A stretch of 64,000 nt of DNA from positions 24,442,945-24,506,944 of the forward strand of contig OY294049.1 of assembly GCA_958510825.1 (NCBI GenBank), written 5' to 3'. The translations under genes were made by a program, and so were the position numbers. Each line of letters starts with the position of its first letter. Positions within the stretch are counted from its first letter, which is position 1. Source of the DNA: Brachypterus glaber (lineage: Eukaryota > Arthropoda > Insecta > Coleoptera > Kateretidae). Of the stretch, positions 22,679-33,004 are shown piece by piece. Below the pieces are notes generated by a model. The model saw nothing but the letters and a program-made list of their open reading frames with translations, was not told the origin of the DNA and ran no database searches.

Positions 22679-22946
22679 TGGGAGATTTAGCTCAGCGGTC
22701 AATGGCATCGATATAGCCTGACACTGATCTAATGATCGTGAGTTCAAACCTCACTGGCGCCGATTGCCTTTTTCAGTTAATTAATAATTGAAATTTGGCG
22801 AAGGCGTACTCCCTAGATATATTGGTTCGAAAGTCAATTAAAGCCGGTGGTTCCCTCTACTACTAGCCCACACAAGTCCTGGACTTAGGGGATGCTTAAT
22901 TAAGTAGAATAGTACGAGGTTAAAAACAAACATAAAAAAAAAAAAA
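22679..22946 (+). mobile_element. tRNA-derived SINE (head type 2)
   Basis: The head has an A-box-like TTTAGCTCAGCGGTCAA and B-box-like GAGTTCAAACCTCAC, followed by the same body as the copy at 10285 and an A-rich tail. The first half of the head differs substantially from head type 1, while the segment from cgtgagttc onward matches it. It is inserted beside the exon-like frame and is duplicated inverted at 24294-24561. Confidence 0.85.
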
Positions 22947-23343
22947 TTCTGTACAAATTACTCTTACATTTTGAACGGGGGTAAACGTTCATCTTCTTCA
23001 TTGTATTCAAACAGATTTTTAATTTCAGTAATTATTTGACATTATTTCTATGAAAACCTTACGGATAGCAAAATTTTACAAAAATAATTAACGTAAAACC
23101 TAGCAAGAAAGTGTAAATGTAACATCCGTAAGATTACTGCCTTCATTTTTGTGTGCTTTATTTCAGATAAAATATATAAATAACTATTATAAGTAATAAT
23201 AACTTTTGCTACTAATGGTAATAAACTAAAATTAAATGTATAATTTAGGTCTGTATTATGTACAATATTATTAGGATAAAAATAAATAATATAGGACCAC
23301 ACTAATACATGCGTATGTTTTTTTATTTATGGAATTACAAACT

Positions 23344-23596
23344 AAAATTTAGTTATATAAAACATTTTACTATTCCTTAAAACGACTTTTGTTTGATTAA
23401 CGCAGTCGTCCCTCCGAAGTGACTGATCGATTTCGTGCTTTTTAGCACTCTTCAGACCCACCCACATATTGGTAGTAGGAACAACTACGAAAATCAAATC
23501 CTTTCCATATATCTCTATATGGAGTTTAAAAATCGTTGTAAGGAAAAGCAAAAACAGCTAGCGACATCTACTGCTAAAAGCAGAGACTGGATAAGC
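23344..23596 (-). repeat. Unit C, inverted copy
   Basis: Inverse of the unit beginning ttatccagtctctgctttta and gcagtagatgtcgctagctg and continuing through ctccatatagagatatatgg, ctgaagagtgctaaaaagca and gatcagtcacttcgg. It abuts the direct copy at 23598 head to head, forming an almost perfect palindrome centred near 23597. Confidence 0.85.
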
Positions 23597-23597
23597 A

Positions 23598-24021
23598 GTA
23601 GATGTCGCTAGCTGTTTTTGCTTTTCCTTACAACGATTTTTAAACTCCATATAGAGATATATGGAAAGGATTTGATTTTCGTAGTTGTCCCTACTACCGA
23701 TATGTGGCTCTGAAGAGTGCTAAAAAGCACGAAATCGATCAGTCACTTCGGAGGGACGACTGCGTTAATCAAACAAAAGTCGTTTTAAGGAATAGTAAAA
23801 TGTTTTATATAGATTTTTTAAATTTGTAAATATCAAACAATTTAATTTAGTTTATTAATTCAGATACCACTGTAAAAGGTGCCCTCCTAGTGTTTAGGAT
23901 TCAATTGGCGGCAATGTCCACCGTGGCATTGATTAATCTGCCCCCTATCGACAGCGTGCAATAGGTTCTTGAAACCAATAACTGCTCCCTTTTTTGGACT
24001 GTCGATAGGTTTATCCAGTCT
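23598..24021 (+). repeat. Unit C, direct copy 1
   Basis: Full-length unit up to ggtttatccagtct, where sequence is lost to the assembly gap. The 3' part carries a further inverted word (cctatcgacag ... ctgtcgatagg). Confidence 0.85.
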
Positions 24022-24221
24022 NNNNNNNNNNNNNNNNNNNNNNNNNNNNNNNNNNNNNNNNNNNNNNNNNNNNNNNNNNNNNNNNNNNNNNNNNNNNNNN
24101 NNNNNNNNNNNNNNNNNNNNNNNNNNNNNNNNNNNNNNNNNNNNNNNNNNNNNNNNNNNNNNNNNNNNNNNNNNNNNNNNNNNNNNNNNNNNNNNNNNNN
24201 NNNNNNNNNNNNNNNNNNNNN
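24022..24221. other. Assembly gap (200 N)
   Basis: Exactly 200 N, so a fixed-size placeholder rather than a measured length. Reading frames reported across it are meaningless. Confidence 0.99.
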
Positions 24222-24293
24222 AAATCTGTTTGAATACAATGAAGAAGATGAACGTTTACCCCCGTTCAAAATGTAAGAGTAATTTGTACAGAA

Positions 24294-24561
24294 TTTTTTT
24301 TTTTTATGTTTGTTTTTAACCTCGTACTATTCTACTTAATTAAGCATCCCCTAAGTCCAGGACTTGTGTGGGCTAGTAGTAGAGGGAACCACCGGCTTTA
24401 ATTGACTTTCGAACCAATATATCTAGGGAGTACGCCTTCGCCAAATTTCAATTATTAATTAACTGAAAAAGGCAATCGGCGCCAGTGAGGTTTGAACTCA
24501 CGATCATTAGATCAGTGTCAGGCTATATCGATGCCATTGACCGCTGAGCTAAATCTCCCAA
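24294..24561 (-). mobile_element. tRNA-derived SINE, inverted duplicate
   Basis: Near-identical inverse of the SINE at 22679-22946, including the poly-A tail length class and the type 2 head. Because flanking sequence on both sides is also duplicated inverted, it was copied with the palindrome arm rather than inserted independently. Confidence 0.85.
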
Positions 24562-24723
24562 TTAAGAATGTTATTGAACAAAATGTAAGTTTACCAGATT
24601 TCTATAGTATTTCAAATTTAAAAAGAGATACTAGATCAAACGATGGAAAAGAATGCAATTATACAGTATGTCAAATCGCCAGAAAACCTATTCATTATAA
24701 TACAGCTTTAGAAATTTTTAATG
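24562..24723 (+). other. Exon-like open frame, copy 2, unidentified
   Basis: Same frame as 22516-22678 in opposite orientation, ending AATG|gtaagt. Preceding the SINE at 24222-24272 is the second coding-like scrap (LFEYNEEDERLPPFK) with its own gtaaga donor. Without the SINE and an apparent aatt target duplication, the two pieces are in the same frame across a 19-nt GT...AG segment, which is too short for ordinary splicing. What gene this came from is unknown. Confidence 0.45.
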
Positions 24724-24759
24724 GTAAGTAATTTAAATAAAAATTATTTTAACATTATT

Positions 24760-25405
24760 GTTAACTCCATATAGAGATATATGGAAAGGATTTGATTTTC
24801 GTAGTTGTCCCTACTACCGATATGTGGCTCTGAAGAGTGCTAAAAAGCACGAAATCGATCAGTCATTTCGGAGCGACGACTGCGTTAATCAAACAAAAGT
24901 CGTTTTAAGGAATAATAAAATGTTTTATATAGATTTTTTAAATTTGTAAATATCAAACAATTTAATTTAGTTTATTAATTCAGATACCACTGTAAAAGGT
25001 GCCCTCCTAGTGTTTAGGATTCAATTGGCGGCAATGTCCACCGTGGCATTGATTAATCTGCCCCCTATCGACAGCGTGCAATAGGTTCTTGAAACCAATA
25101 ACTGCTCCCTTTTTTGGACTGTCGATAGGTTTATCCAGTCTCTGCTTTTAGCAGTAGATGTCGCTAGCTGTTTTTGCTTTTCCTTACAACGATTTTTAAA
25201 CTCCATATAGAGATATATGGAAAGGATTTAATTTTCGTAGTTGTCCCTACTACCGATATGTGGCTCTGAAGAGTGCTAAAAAGCACGAAATCGATCAGTC
25301 ACTTCGGAGCGACGACTCGTTAATCAAACAAAAGTCGTTTTAAGGAATAGTAAAATGTTTTATATAGATTTTTTAAATTTGTAAATATCAAACAATTTAA
25401 TTTAG
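24760..25405 (+). repeat. Unit C, direct copies 2 and 3
   Basis: Two tandem units joined at about 25141-25151 (ccagtctctgcttttagcag), the second truncated after aatatcaaacaatttaattt. Copy 3 has a 2-bp deletion (cgactcgttaatc for cgactgcgttaatc). Confidence 0.85.
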
Positions 25406-25763
25406 TTTAAAATTTAATTGTACATTTTATCCAAAATATTTTGTTTTAAATAAGATTTACACCAAAAATTTAAGGAAATATAAATAATTTTAAATTTTTT
25501 TTGAAATTTTTTTATCTAAAAAAGTGAGCACCCTACGATTTTCGTTTTGCTCTCAAAATGATAAAGAAATAAAATATAAAACAATACCCCGAGTTGAAGA
25601 ACTTTTGGTTTAAACTTATTTTCAGAGCAGTGTGAAATGTTTAATTGTAAATGATAAAATTCATTAAATAATTATTTATAATTGTCACAAGTGGTGCAAT
25701 TATTTCCTTATTAAGTTTAATCTACTTACCATGAATATACAATTTATTGATGTTTAATAAATA

Positions 25764-26823
25764 GGGGAAGGTAGGGTAACAGTGCGCACCTAATCGAAAC
25801 TATAGTCAATTTTTTGTGGTAACGCCGGTTAACCAGTATGTTACTCTTTCTCTGTTTAATTGATGAGTTAAAAAGAGAGAGAAATATATATTCCCCTAAC
25901 TTGGTTAGTAACCGCTGCTCCACAAAAAAACGGCATATGATTGGCACCTTATGAATATTACAAAAAATATAAAAGTGGCAAAAGAAGCCTTACTTATTAG
26001 ACTATCATTACCTATCATCAAAACTTAGGTAGCTTTTACCAGAATCACAATAAAAAAGTAAAACTATAAAAGTACATTTGCGTACAATTCCCCACCCCAA
26101 CGGGCAATGGTGTGCACCTATTGGGGAATTGTGCACAAAAGATAGAAACAGAAAATAATGCAAAAATGTTTGTTAAACACAAGATACAGGTTTTGAAAAA
26201 CTCAATTTTTAAAAGAAAGGTTTTGGAATTTTTGATTGTTTAAAGAACTTCTCCAAAATCCTTATTTTAAAAATCTAGTTTTTGAACATTTGTATAACTA
26301 TTTTGTTTTCTACTTTTTAGTCATACGTAACATGTTATTATAATTACATGTTATTATTAATTACATAATTATTAGAAAGGTTTTAACTTTAAAAACTTTT
26401 TTTTTTATTTAATTTTATTACTTTTTAATTGAATGAGGGGAATACGCATCATTACTCCATCATGAACTTAAAAATTAATCACTTTACATAACAAAAACTA
26501 TTTAATTAAATTTAACAAAATTGCATGGATAAATGCAGATGATCATACCCTTCAAGAATATATTTATTTTAGAATAATAGGTCAAAAATTATGAACTTGC
26601 AGTCCTATTTCGTAGACGTGCCAAATAATAACAACAAACATCAATTCACACATATTCAAATTTTGTAAAGAACTTTCATTTGTCAGTCGCCGTTTTTGGT
26701 GCTAGCGAATTGTTAGACACGCCCCTCAAGCATAGATGCCAGACATGTTTCAGAATACCTCTGAATATGAATTTTCGGTGGTGTGCACGGTTACCCACTG
26801 CGCACTGTTACCCTACTTTCCCC
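25764..26823. mobile_element. TA-flanked TIR element, GGGGAAGGTAGGG type
   Basis: TA|GGGGAAGGTAGGGTAACAGT at the left and the inverse of GGGGAAAGTAGGGTAACAGT at the right, both followed inward by GCGCA. TA lies outside both ends. The interior is non-coding and contains extra subterminal words (gtgcacctattgggg, gtgtgcacggttac). It resembles the element at 11472 in architecture but not in TIR sequence. Confidence 0.85.
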
Positions 26824-27359
26824 TATGTTTTTTTGTAGCCATATATTTAGGGCTATTTTGTATATATTTAGGGCTCTAATATATTTATTAGTCTTATTTA
26901 AATAACTATTTTTCATAAATAGCTAATGTTGGGAAGCTGATTAAATTTCTTAAAAATATTTAGGTGTTCTTCTATAAATGAAAATATAATTAGAATTAAA
27001 TTAAATATATACAGGGTGATCAGTAACTGCCATGCCAAATTTTAAGAGGTAATTCTACATCCAAAAATATGAAAAAAAGTTTCTACAAAGGGTGGTCCGA
27101 AAATGAGCCCTAAGGGAGCTACAGCCCTTCGAAGATTACATATTGAATGGGGAACAAATAAAATTTTAATGCTGCAGGGCGATTCTTCATTTAAAACTGA
27201 GCAAAAAAGTATTCCTCACCAAAACACCTAAATTTAATATTAAAGCAGTAATAGCCTTTTAAAAAGTAACGTTTTTGGTGGCACAAAATGTTACTTCCTC
27301 TTAATTGAATTTTTTTTGAAAACGGTTGCTCCTACAGTGTTACACTATATGAAATTTTG

Positions 27360-28246
27360 TATGTATTGCTTTTCCATTTTGAAAATTTTCAAAATTTCGG
27401 AAAGCCTTGTATTCGTGCAAAAATTTTCAATTTTTTTTTTGTGTATTTTTGCGTTTTATGACGTTTTATGTTGATATAAATCATTTTCGACCAAAAAAAA
27501 AAATGTCGGTCGGTCGGTCGATCGGTCGGTTGGTCGGTCGGTCGGTCGGTCGGTCGGTCGGTCGGTCGAACGGTCTGTCCGGGAAATCTTTTGGGCACGA
27601 TAACTTAAGAACGCTTTAAGCTAAAGACTTGAAATTTGGCATACAGGTATGTTACCAAAATTTCTCTCTCGGGATTGTTTTTGGTAAACATTGGGGTGCG
27701 GTAAGGGGAAAATATATTTTTTTTAGAAAAATTTGAAAATTGCTATATATGGTTTTTCAAGGTTGCTGAAATTGAATCTGATAAAAAAAACTTTTCTAAT
27801 TCCACCCCGAGGGGATAACGAGGTAAATATTTTTCAATATCATTAATATTTTCTTCAAAATTGGTATATAGGGGTTTTTGGGGTCGACGAATATGGATCT
27901 AATAATACTTTATTTCTAATTTCACCCCCTAAGGGTGGGGGCAGTTTTCGTGAAAACTGGTGTATTGGAGTTTTTGAGGTTGCTGAAAGTGAATCTGATA
28001 ATAAAATTTTTCTAAATCCACCCCCTGAGGAGTAGGGGCAGTTTTCGTGAAAATTGTTATATTGGGGTTTTTGAGGTTGTTAAAAGTGAGACTGATTATA
28101 AAAAAAATCTAACTTTACCCTTAAAGGGGCAGAGGGTAGTTTTCGTGAAAATTTGTATTTTAAGGTTGCTGAAAGTGAATCTGATAATAAAAAATCCATT
28201 TTACGGGCGGAGGTGAAAAATGGGAAAGCTCTTTTACTGGGCAGTG
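27360..28246. repeat. Family C element, nested copy
   Basis: Inverse of 13525-14160: atttttgcgttttatgacg, the tetranucleotide core, ctgtccgggaaatc, cttaagaacgctttaagc, ttgtttttggtaaacattgg, then several ctgataataaa/GC-block units, ending ttttactgggcagtg|TA. The GC blocks (ccccctaagggtggggg and similar) are each a small palindrome. Confidence 0.65.
27505..27568. repeat. (CGGT)n tetranucleotide tract
   Basis: About 16 CGGT units with two variants (cgat, tggt). The opposing short frames here, rich in TDRP on one strand and VGRS on the other, are products of the repeat. Confidence 0.95.
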
Positions 28247-28884
28247 TATTTACTTAAGAAATCTATATTTTTTACAAAAAATCCAAGAAAACTACACAAA
28301 AAAATTGGGGCAAAAATGTGTTAAGCCTCACATATTTTGTCCGTCTAGGCACGCCTCTGGATAAATTAAAAAAAATAAATTAACATAAACTTATTGCCCT
28401 TATTGATATTACTATACATGCAAAAAGCTAGTCGCTCTAGCTTAAAGGGTTCAAGAGTTATTAATTAAAAACCTTATTTTTATTACAATTTCAATGGGCT
28501 CATTTGCGGACCAACCTTTATAGGAACTTTTTTTTATATTCTTGGATGCACAATCACCTCTTAAATTTTGGCATGCCAGTTATTAATTACCCTGTATATT
28601 TTTAAGATTTTTCTCGGTGTACAAATTTTCTATTAATATATTTAAAATTAAGGTTTCGAATTTTTTGTGAAAAAAAAAGTTTTAGTATTTTAATGACTTA
28701 ACAAACAAGCCAAATTATGGAATAAAAAAACATTTTAAATTTATTTTTGTAACAAAATTTCCTAGTTCCTACAAACTTTTATGTTTGCGTTATGAGCAAA
28801 ATAATTAAAAGTTATAAATGTACCTAAATATAAACAGGAAATTTTTGACATATTTTCCTATAACACTCCTCTACATTCTTTTTG

Positions 28885-29565
28885 ATGAGGAAAAGCCCGA
28901 AACTTAAAAAAAAAAACAGGTTGTGCTTCGCATTTTATAGTATACCTTGCAGTAGGGTCGACCTTATTTTTTTTATTGTTATTAAATTTTTCATTCTGGT
29001 GTATCTAGAACATCCTAAAAATATGAGGGTGATCCAACTTCTTTCTCTAAGGGTCCCAGTTGGATCCCTAAAATCGGGAAATTAAGCAAAAATCGTGAAA
29101 AATCGTTGAAAATGGGCTGTACTTTTTGTATCAGTAGAAAATTTAAAAGCCTTAAAATCTTAATTTGTTCCGTTTGAGTGTACAAAATTATGTGCCAAAT
29201 TTCAAAATTTGGTGGAAATTTGTCAGATTTAGTGTTTTAGGGACAACTTTGGCAGATTTTCGGCACCTGATCATTTGAAATTTGGACATAATTTTCTACA
29301 CTCAAAAGAACCAAATTAAAATTTTAAGGCTTTTAAATTTTCTACTAATAAAACAGTACATTTTCAACGATTTTTTACGATTTTTGCGTAATTTCACAAT
29401 TTTAGGGGTCTAATCGGGATCCTTAGAGAAGTTTGATCACCCTCATATTTTTAGGATATTCCAGAAACACCAGAATAAAAATTTTAAAACAATAAAAAAA
29501 ATAGATCCACCCTAAACTTGCAGTTACAAGCAACTTTTTTTTTTCTGGTAAAATTCTAAAGGCCC
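28885..29565. mobile_element. Palindromic element
   Basis: Long inverted arms: aaaatatgagggtgatcc(a) / tgatcaccctcatatttt, ttagaaaatttaaaagcctt-type words and their inverses, gttgaaaatgggctgtac / gtacattttcaac, with the centre near 29230. No coding capacity. Confidence 0.7.
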
Positions 29566-29811
29566 GAATATAAAATTAACGGTTTAAGAAGTACATATTA
29601 TATAAAATTAAACTATTATATTTATGTTTTAATATATATTTATTTCTTTAAATAATAAAAAAATATTAATTACTATTAAAATAAATATTAAACACTATTA
29701 AAATAATCAGTAAAAAAATAAGTGAAAATAATTTAGTCCTTAGAAAATCAATTATAATTATCATAAATTAATTATCATAAATTTTGTAACATGTTCATTG
29801 CTAATATTATT

Positions 29812-30123
29812 TTAACATTGACAAGTCATTTTACTTTTTCTTTCCAATTTTGAGTGGCACAAATAGAATATTTTCCTATTGGACAGTCCTGGTTGTTCGT
29901 CAGATGGTTTAAGAATTTTTATAAAAAATAAGTATGTATGTATGAGGTATTTTAAGCTGTTTTTATAAATCCTTAGTCTACGGGCTAGTTTTAGACTGTA
30001 AAAATTTGGATGTTCTATTGTAAAAACAATAAATGCTTTTAAAGCTGCTACATCAATCATATTTAGGAAGAACGCTATTGTACGACGTTTAGTTTGTCTT
30101 TTAAAAGTATAAGTAGATACCAC
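29812..30123 (-). other. Open minus-strand frame, unassigned
   Basis: A 103-codon open frame, the longest uninterrupted by N in the window. Its composition (KRQTKRRTIAFFLNMID at the start, PSDEQPGLSNRKIFYLCHSK later) is not obviously low-complexity and could be a decayed transposon ORF. No domain or splice context is visible, and in 64 kb of AT-rich sequence a frame this long can occur by chance. Confidence 0.15.
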
Positions 30124-30964
30124 TTGTTACGTTCAATTGGTATATAATTTTAATAAATCTAACTAAAAATGATTTATCAACGTTTTATATTTTTTTTTGG
30201 AATGAAAAATACATTTACGGACTGAACGGCCCGGGGTATGTTATACCACATGGTATAAAATAACAATAACAATTTTGCAAGAATCTTATTCCAAACACAT
30301 GAATTGGGGCATTCCTAAAAGGATTTTTTATTTAATTAATTTTTCCGTAGGTTACAGCTAATTATTTAACCTGCCGGGCCTCGGAGGCCCGGGGTATGCA
30401 TCCTAGAGTTAAAATTGGGATATTGGCATATTTAGAATTTTTATGTGGTACCCTTTATAACTTTTTGTTTTTATTTAGATTTTTTTTTAACTAGGAACGA
30501 TTACCTCTTTTTATCAAGTTTTTTTTTTGGAAAATATACGTTAATAGCAAGTTTCATTTTATGTTTATTCTTTTTTAAATAGCCCTTTATAACTGTTTTG
30601 TTTCTGAATGAATATTTTTAAAATTTGGCAAGAATAATCTTTATTAAAATAAATTTTTTCGTAAACAAAGTTGTTGATTGCATTTTTCCCTCTAGTTCTT
30701 TCGATTTTTTTTTAAGTTTAGGCCCCTATAACTACTTTATTTTTAAAGGAATTTTTTTCAATATTGATACGATCCTTTTAGCAAAAGTTGTTTTTTTTTT
30801 CATAACTGTTAAGAATTCGATATGATAATAGCCAGCCGTTTAGAATGAGCGAGAATACTTTCTCATAAAATATAAAAAGTTTTTTTTTGACGGGAGGACT
30901 GACGGATAAACAGACAGATAGAATTTTTTCTTTGCTTATTTTAACATATCTTGACGTTTTACAA

Positions 30965-31281
30965 AAAAATTTAAGAGGTGATTGTACATCCTAAAATATT
31001 TGTTGCCACAAAAAAAATTAAAAGACTATTACTCCTTTAATATTAAATTTAGGTGTTTCGGTGAAGAATACTTTTTTGCTTAGTTTTAAATGTAGATCAC
31101 CCTGCAGCATAAAAATTTTATTGGTGATTTTTTGTTCCCCATTCAATATGTCCAACTTCGAAGGGCTGTAGCTTCCTTAGGGCTCATTTTCGGACCAACC
31201 TTTATATGATCTTTTTTTTATTTTTTTGGATGTATAATAATTACCTTTTTAATGTTGGCCTGCCAGTTATTGATCACCCTG
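30965..31281 (-). mobile_element. CAGGGTG-family element, internally deleted copy
   Basis: The right end is tgatcaccctg|TA. Read inverse, it follows the left arm of 27012-28594 closely (aagctacagcccttcgaag, cattgaatggggaac-type words, gcaaaaaagtattcttcacc) and then jumps to the opposite terminus words (cacctcttaaattt). It lies about 97 bp downstream of the donor of the sidestep exon, within the intron. Confidence 0.65.
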
Positions 31282-31377
31282 TATATATATTTTTTGTTTT
31301 TTCGAAAGGACTCTTAAGGGTTCCATAACAAATGCATATAAAGTTCACCATTTCAATATAATAATGTTTATATTTAC

Positions 31378-31586
31378 CTATAACTGTCAAATTAATTGCG
31401 AAGTTTCTCGTTGGGGAAGTTTTGAAGTCGACTCTGCATCTGTAGACGCCTTCATCATCTAACTGAACTGCATCGAGCGTCAAAGCAGCTGGATTTGCCA
31501 CTGTTACAAAATATGCACGAGGACCAAACATTTTGGGGTCGGACCATTGTAGAGCTTTGTTGAAAGGTCTCCCTCTTACGTCAAAA
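31378..31586 (-). CDS. Internal exon of a sidestep-family Ig receptor
   Basis: This 209-nt exon encodes 69 complete residues of the second half of an Ig V-set domain. On the minus strand the acceptor is ttttgttacag at 31587 and the donor is ATAG|gtaaat at 31378/31377. It starts after a phase 2 intron and ends in phase 1. Visible features are FDVRGR at its start, the LQWSD segment, the DDEGVYRC motif holding the second domain cysteine (residue 50), then [13 protein letters not shown] and the closing INLTVI strand. The RCRVDF..SPTRN signature is characteristic of the sidestep (Side) family, single-pass neuronal and muscle surface proteins that bind Beat receptors in axon guidance. The partner cysteine must lie in an upstream exon at higher coordinates, which I do not find here. 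Which Side paralogue this is cannot be told. An in-frame ATG at 31529-31531 is internal and not a start. Confidence 0.88.
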
Positions 31587-31838
31587 CTGTAACAAAAATA
31601 TTGGTTAGTGATGTACTGTACTATTTTTTATTCAAAATACTTTTTTATCATACATAAGGTTAAAATTCTTTTTTTTTTTTTTTTGACTCGTTTGGGGACA
31701 GAAAGTGCTTTTTCTCCCGGCTAGACAGGAAAACATTACAACAATTATAAATAGATGGCGCCAAATATTTAACTCTAGTTAAAGAAACCAATTTTTTTAT
31801 TATCTTGGGTCATTTAGTTTAATTTTATTAAAGAATAA
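31587..31838 (-). other. Intron upstream of the sidestep exon
   Basis: Sequence next to the acceptor, with a T-rich tract just upstream. The intron continues to higher coordinates through repeats and no further sidestep exon is recognised up to 64000. Confidence 0.6.
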
Positions 31839-31890
31839 TTATAATTTAGTTATAATTTAGTTATAATTTAGTTATAATTTAGTTATAATT
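31839..31890. repeat. 11-bp tandem repeat (ttataatttag)
   Basis: Nearly five copies of ttataatttag. Confidence 0.9.
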
Positions 31891-31982
31891 CTGTTTATTT
31901 ATAGACTTTTTTGCACGATCGGGTAATTTGACGTGTTTACTAGCCTAAGTATGACAGCAGTAGGTTATCTTTACAAATTGCT

Positions 31983-32009
31983 GATCGGTAAGTAAATAAC
32001 TTACCGATC
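31983..32009. repeat. Perfect 10-bp hairpin
   Basis: gatcggtaag, seven-base loop, cttaccgatc. A further ggcggtaagtaaataat follows just downstream. No function can be assigned. Confidence 0.75.
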
Positions 32010-32184
32010 GGGAGGCGGTAAGTAAATAATAATCTAATTTTTCATTTTTAAAGCTTTAAATTAGTTTTTATTAAAGTTAAATATAAAATTACAATTGGAA
32101 CAATAAGTGTTAAACGCTATTGGACTATTTAGGTTTCTTCTTCGAACGAAATAATTATTTATTAATAAGCCAACGGTAACTTTT

Positions 32185-32790
32185 CTTTTATTATTCCATC
32201 AATCTATTTTCTAATCATCGTACAGAGTGATATTGGTAGACTGACAGTTTCGGGCTGCTGGGCCTCTTCAGTACCAAGAGTCAACTCTGCACGCTGATTA
32301 AGAAAACGTTTTTAGACTTTACTCGCAAAAGGAATATAGCTATTATTAGATTGATGTAGACTTGTGCGCCATCTATTTCTAGATGTAGACAACTACTCAT
32401 ACCTCTCCTAATCTGGAGCCTTTGAATGGTAGCAAGTTGAAGACTTGTGTGTCTCAAGCACATAGTACCACTAACGGGCGGTTAGACGTAAAATTTGTAA
32501 GGACAGAAATTTTTAATTTTAAACAAAATTATAAAAATATTAATTTATTATTCCATCAATCTATTTTCTAATGGCTATATTCCTTTTGCGAGTAAAGTCT
32601 AAAAACGTTTTCTTAATCAGCGTGCAGAGTTGACTCTTGGTACTGAAGAGGGCCAGCAACCCGAAACTGTCAGTCTACCAATATCACTCTGTACGATGAT
32701 TAGAAAATAGATTGATGGAATAATAAATTAATATTTTTATAATTTTGTTTAAAATTAAAAATTTCCGTCCTTAGTAACTTTTCTATTTTT
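32185..32790. repeat. Inverted pair of one repeat
   Basis: 32185-32350 (ttattccatcaatctatttt, cgtacagagtgatattgg, gtcaactctgcacgctga, actcgcaaaaggaatatagc) returns inverted at 32565-32735. The right copy has extra inverted arms on both sides (about 32500-32570 and 32705-32790, aattttgtttaaaatt-type words), so it is a complete MITE-like unit. The left copy lacks part of these arms. Confidence 0.75.
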
Positions 32791-33004
32791 TCCCCTTTTT
32801 TTTACTGCACCATATTTTGAATTTTCATACTGATCTTTGGATTTTTTGGGTATAAATTCAAAACATCTTATATTCCACACACCTTAAAGCTCAAAATTTT
32901 TATCTTGACGCATTTTTTACAAAAACAGTTTATTTTACAAAGATATCAATTGGCACACAGGACAAACGTCAAACATAATTAGGAATTTAGTATTGTTTAT
33001 TATA

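Larger units (their letters stand above)
21944..25635. repeat. Nested inverted-repeat complex
   Basis: The outer arms, 21944-22160 and 25430-25635, are inverted and clearly diverged (landmarks tcgtagggtgc(t/-)actttttta, caaaaccccgag / cccgagttgaagaactttt). Inside, 22484-22985 and 24222-24745 are near-identical inverted arms carrying a SINE and an exon-like frame. Further in, a unit C is inverted at 23344-23596 and direct at 23598-24021, 24760-25150 and 25151-25405. Younger palindromes nested in an older one, plus a 200-N gap at 24022, suggest either a real complex foldback locus or a haplotype/assembly artefact. Confidence 0.75.
27012..28594. mobile_element. CAGGGTG-family TIR element carrying a nested family C element
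   Basis: TA|cagggtgatcagtaactg at the left and taattaccctg|TA at the right, with inverted words gcatgcca(g/a), ttttaagagg and ggtc(c)gaaaatgagccc. The left arm through about 27330 matches the inverse of 30965-31281. The middle, about 27360-28246, is a separate family C element, inserted later. Confidence 0.7.

Noticed and set aside
23901..24319. Two reading frames of 116-122 residues across the N gap
   Set aside because: Most of their length is N, and the flanking residues belong to unit C and SINE tails.
27389..27619. Frames rich in TDRP and VGRS repeats
   Set aside because: They are the translations of a (CGGT)n tract, with opposite frames open on both strands.
31274..31531. 85-residue ATG-initiated protein containing the Ig segment
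   Set aside because: The ATG is inside the exon, and the last part runs through the splice donor into intron and transposon sequence. Only 31378-31586 is supported as coding.
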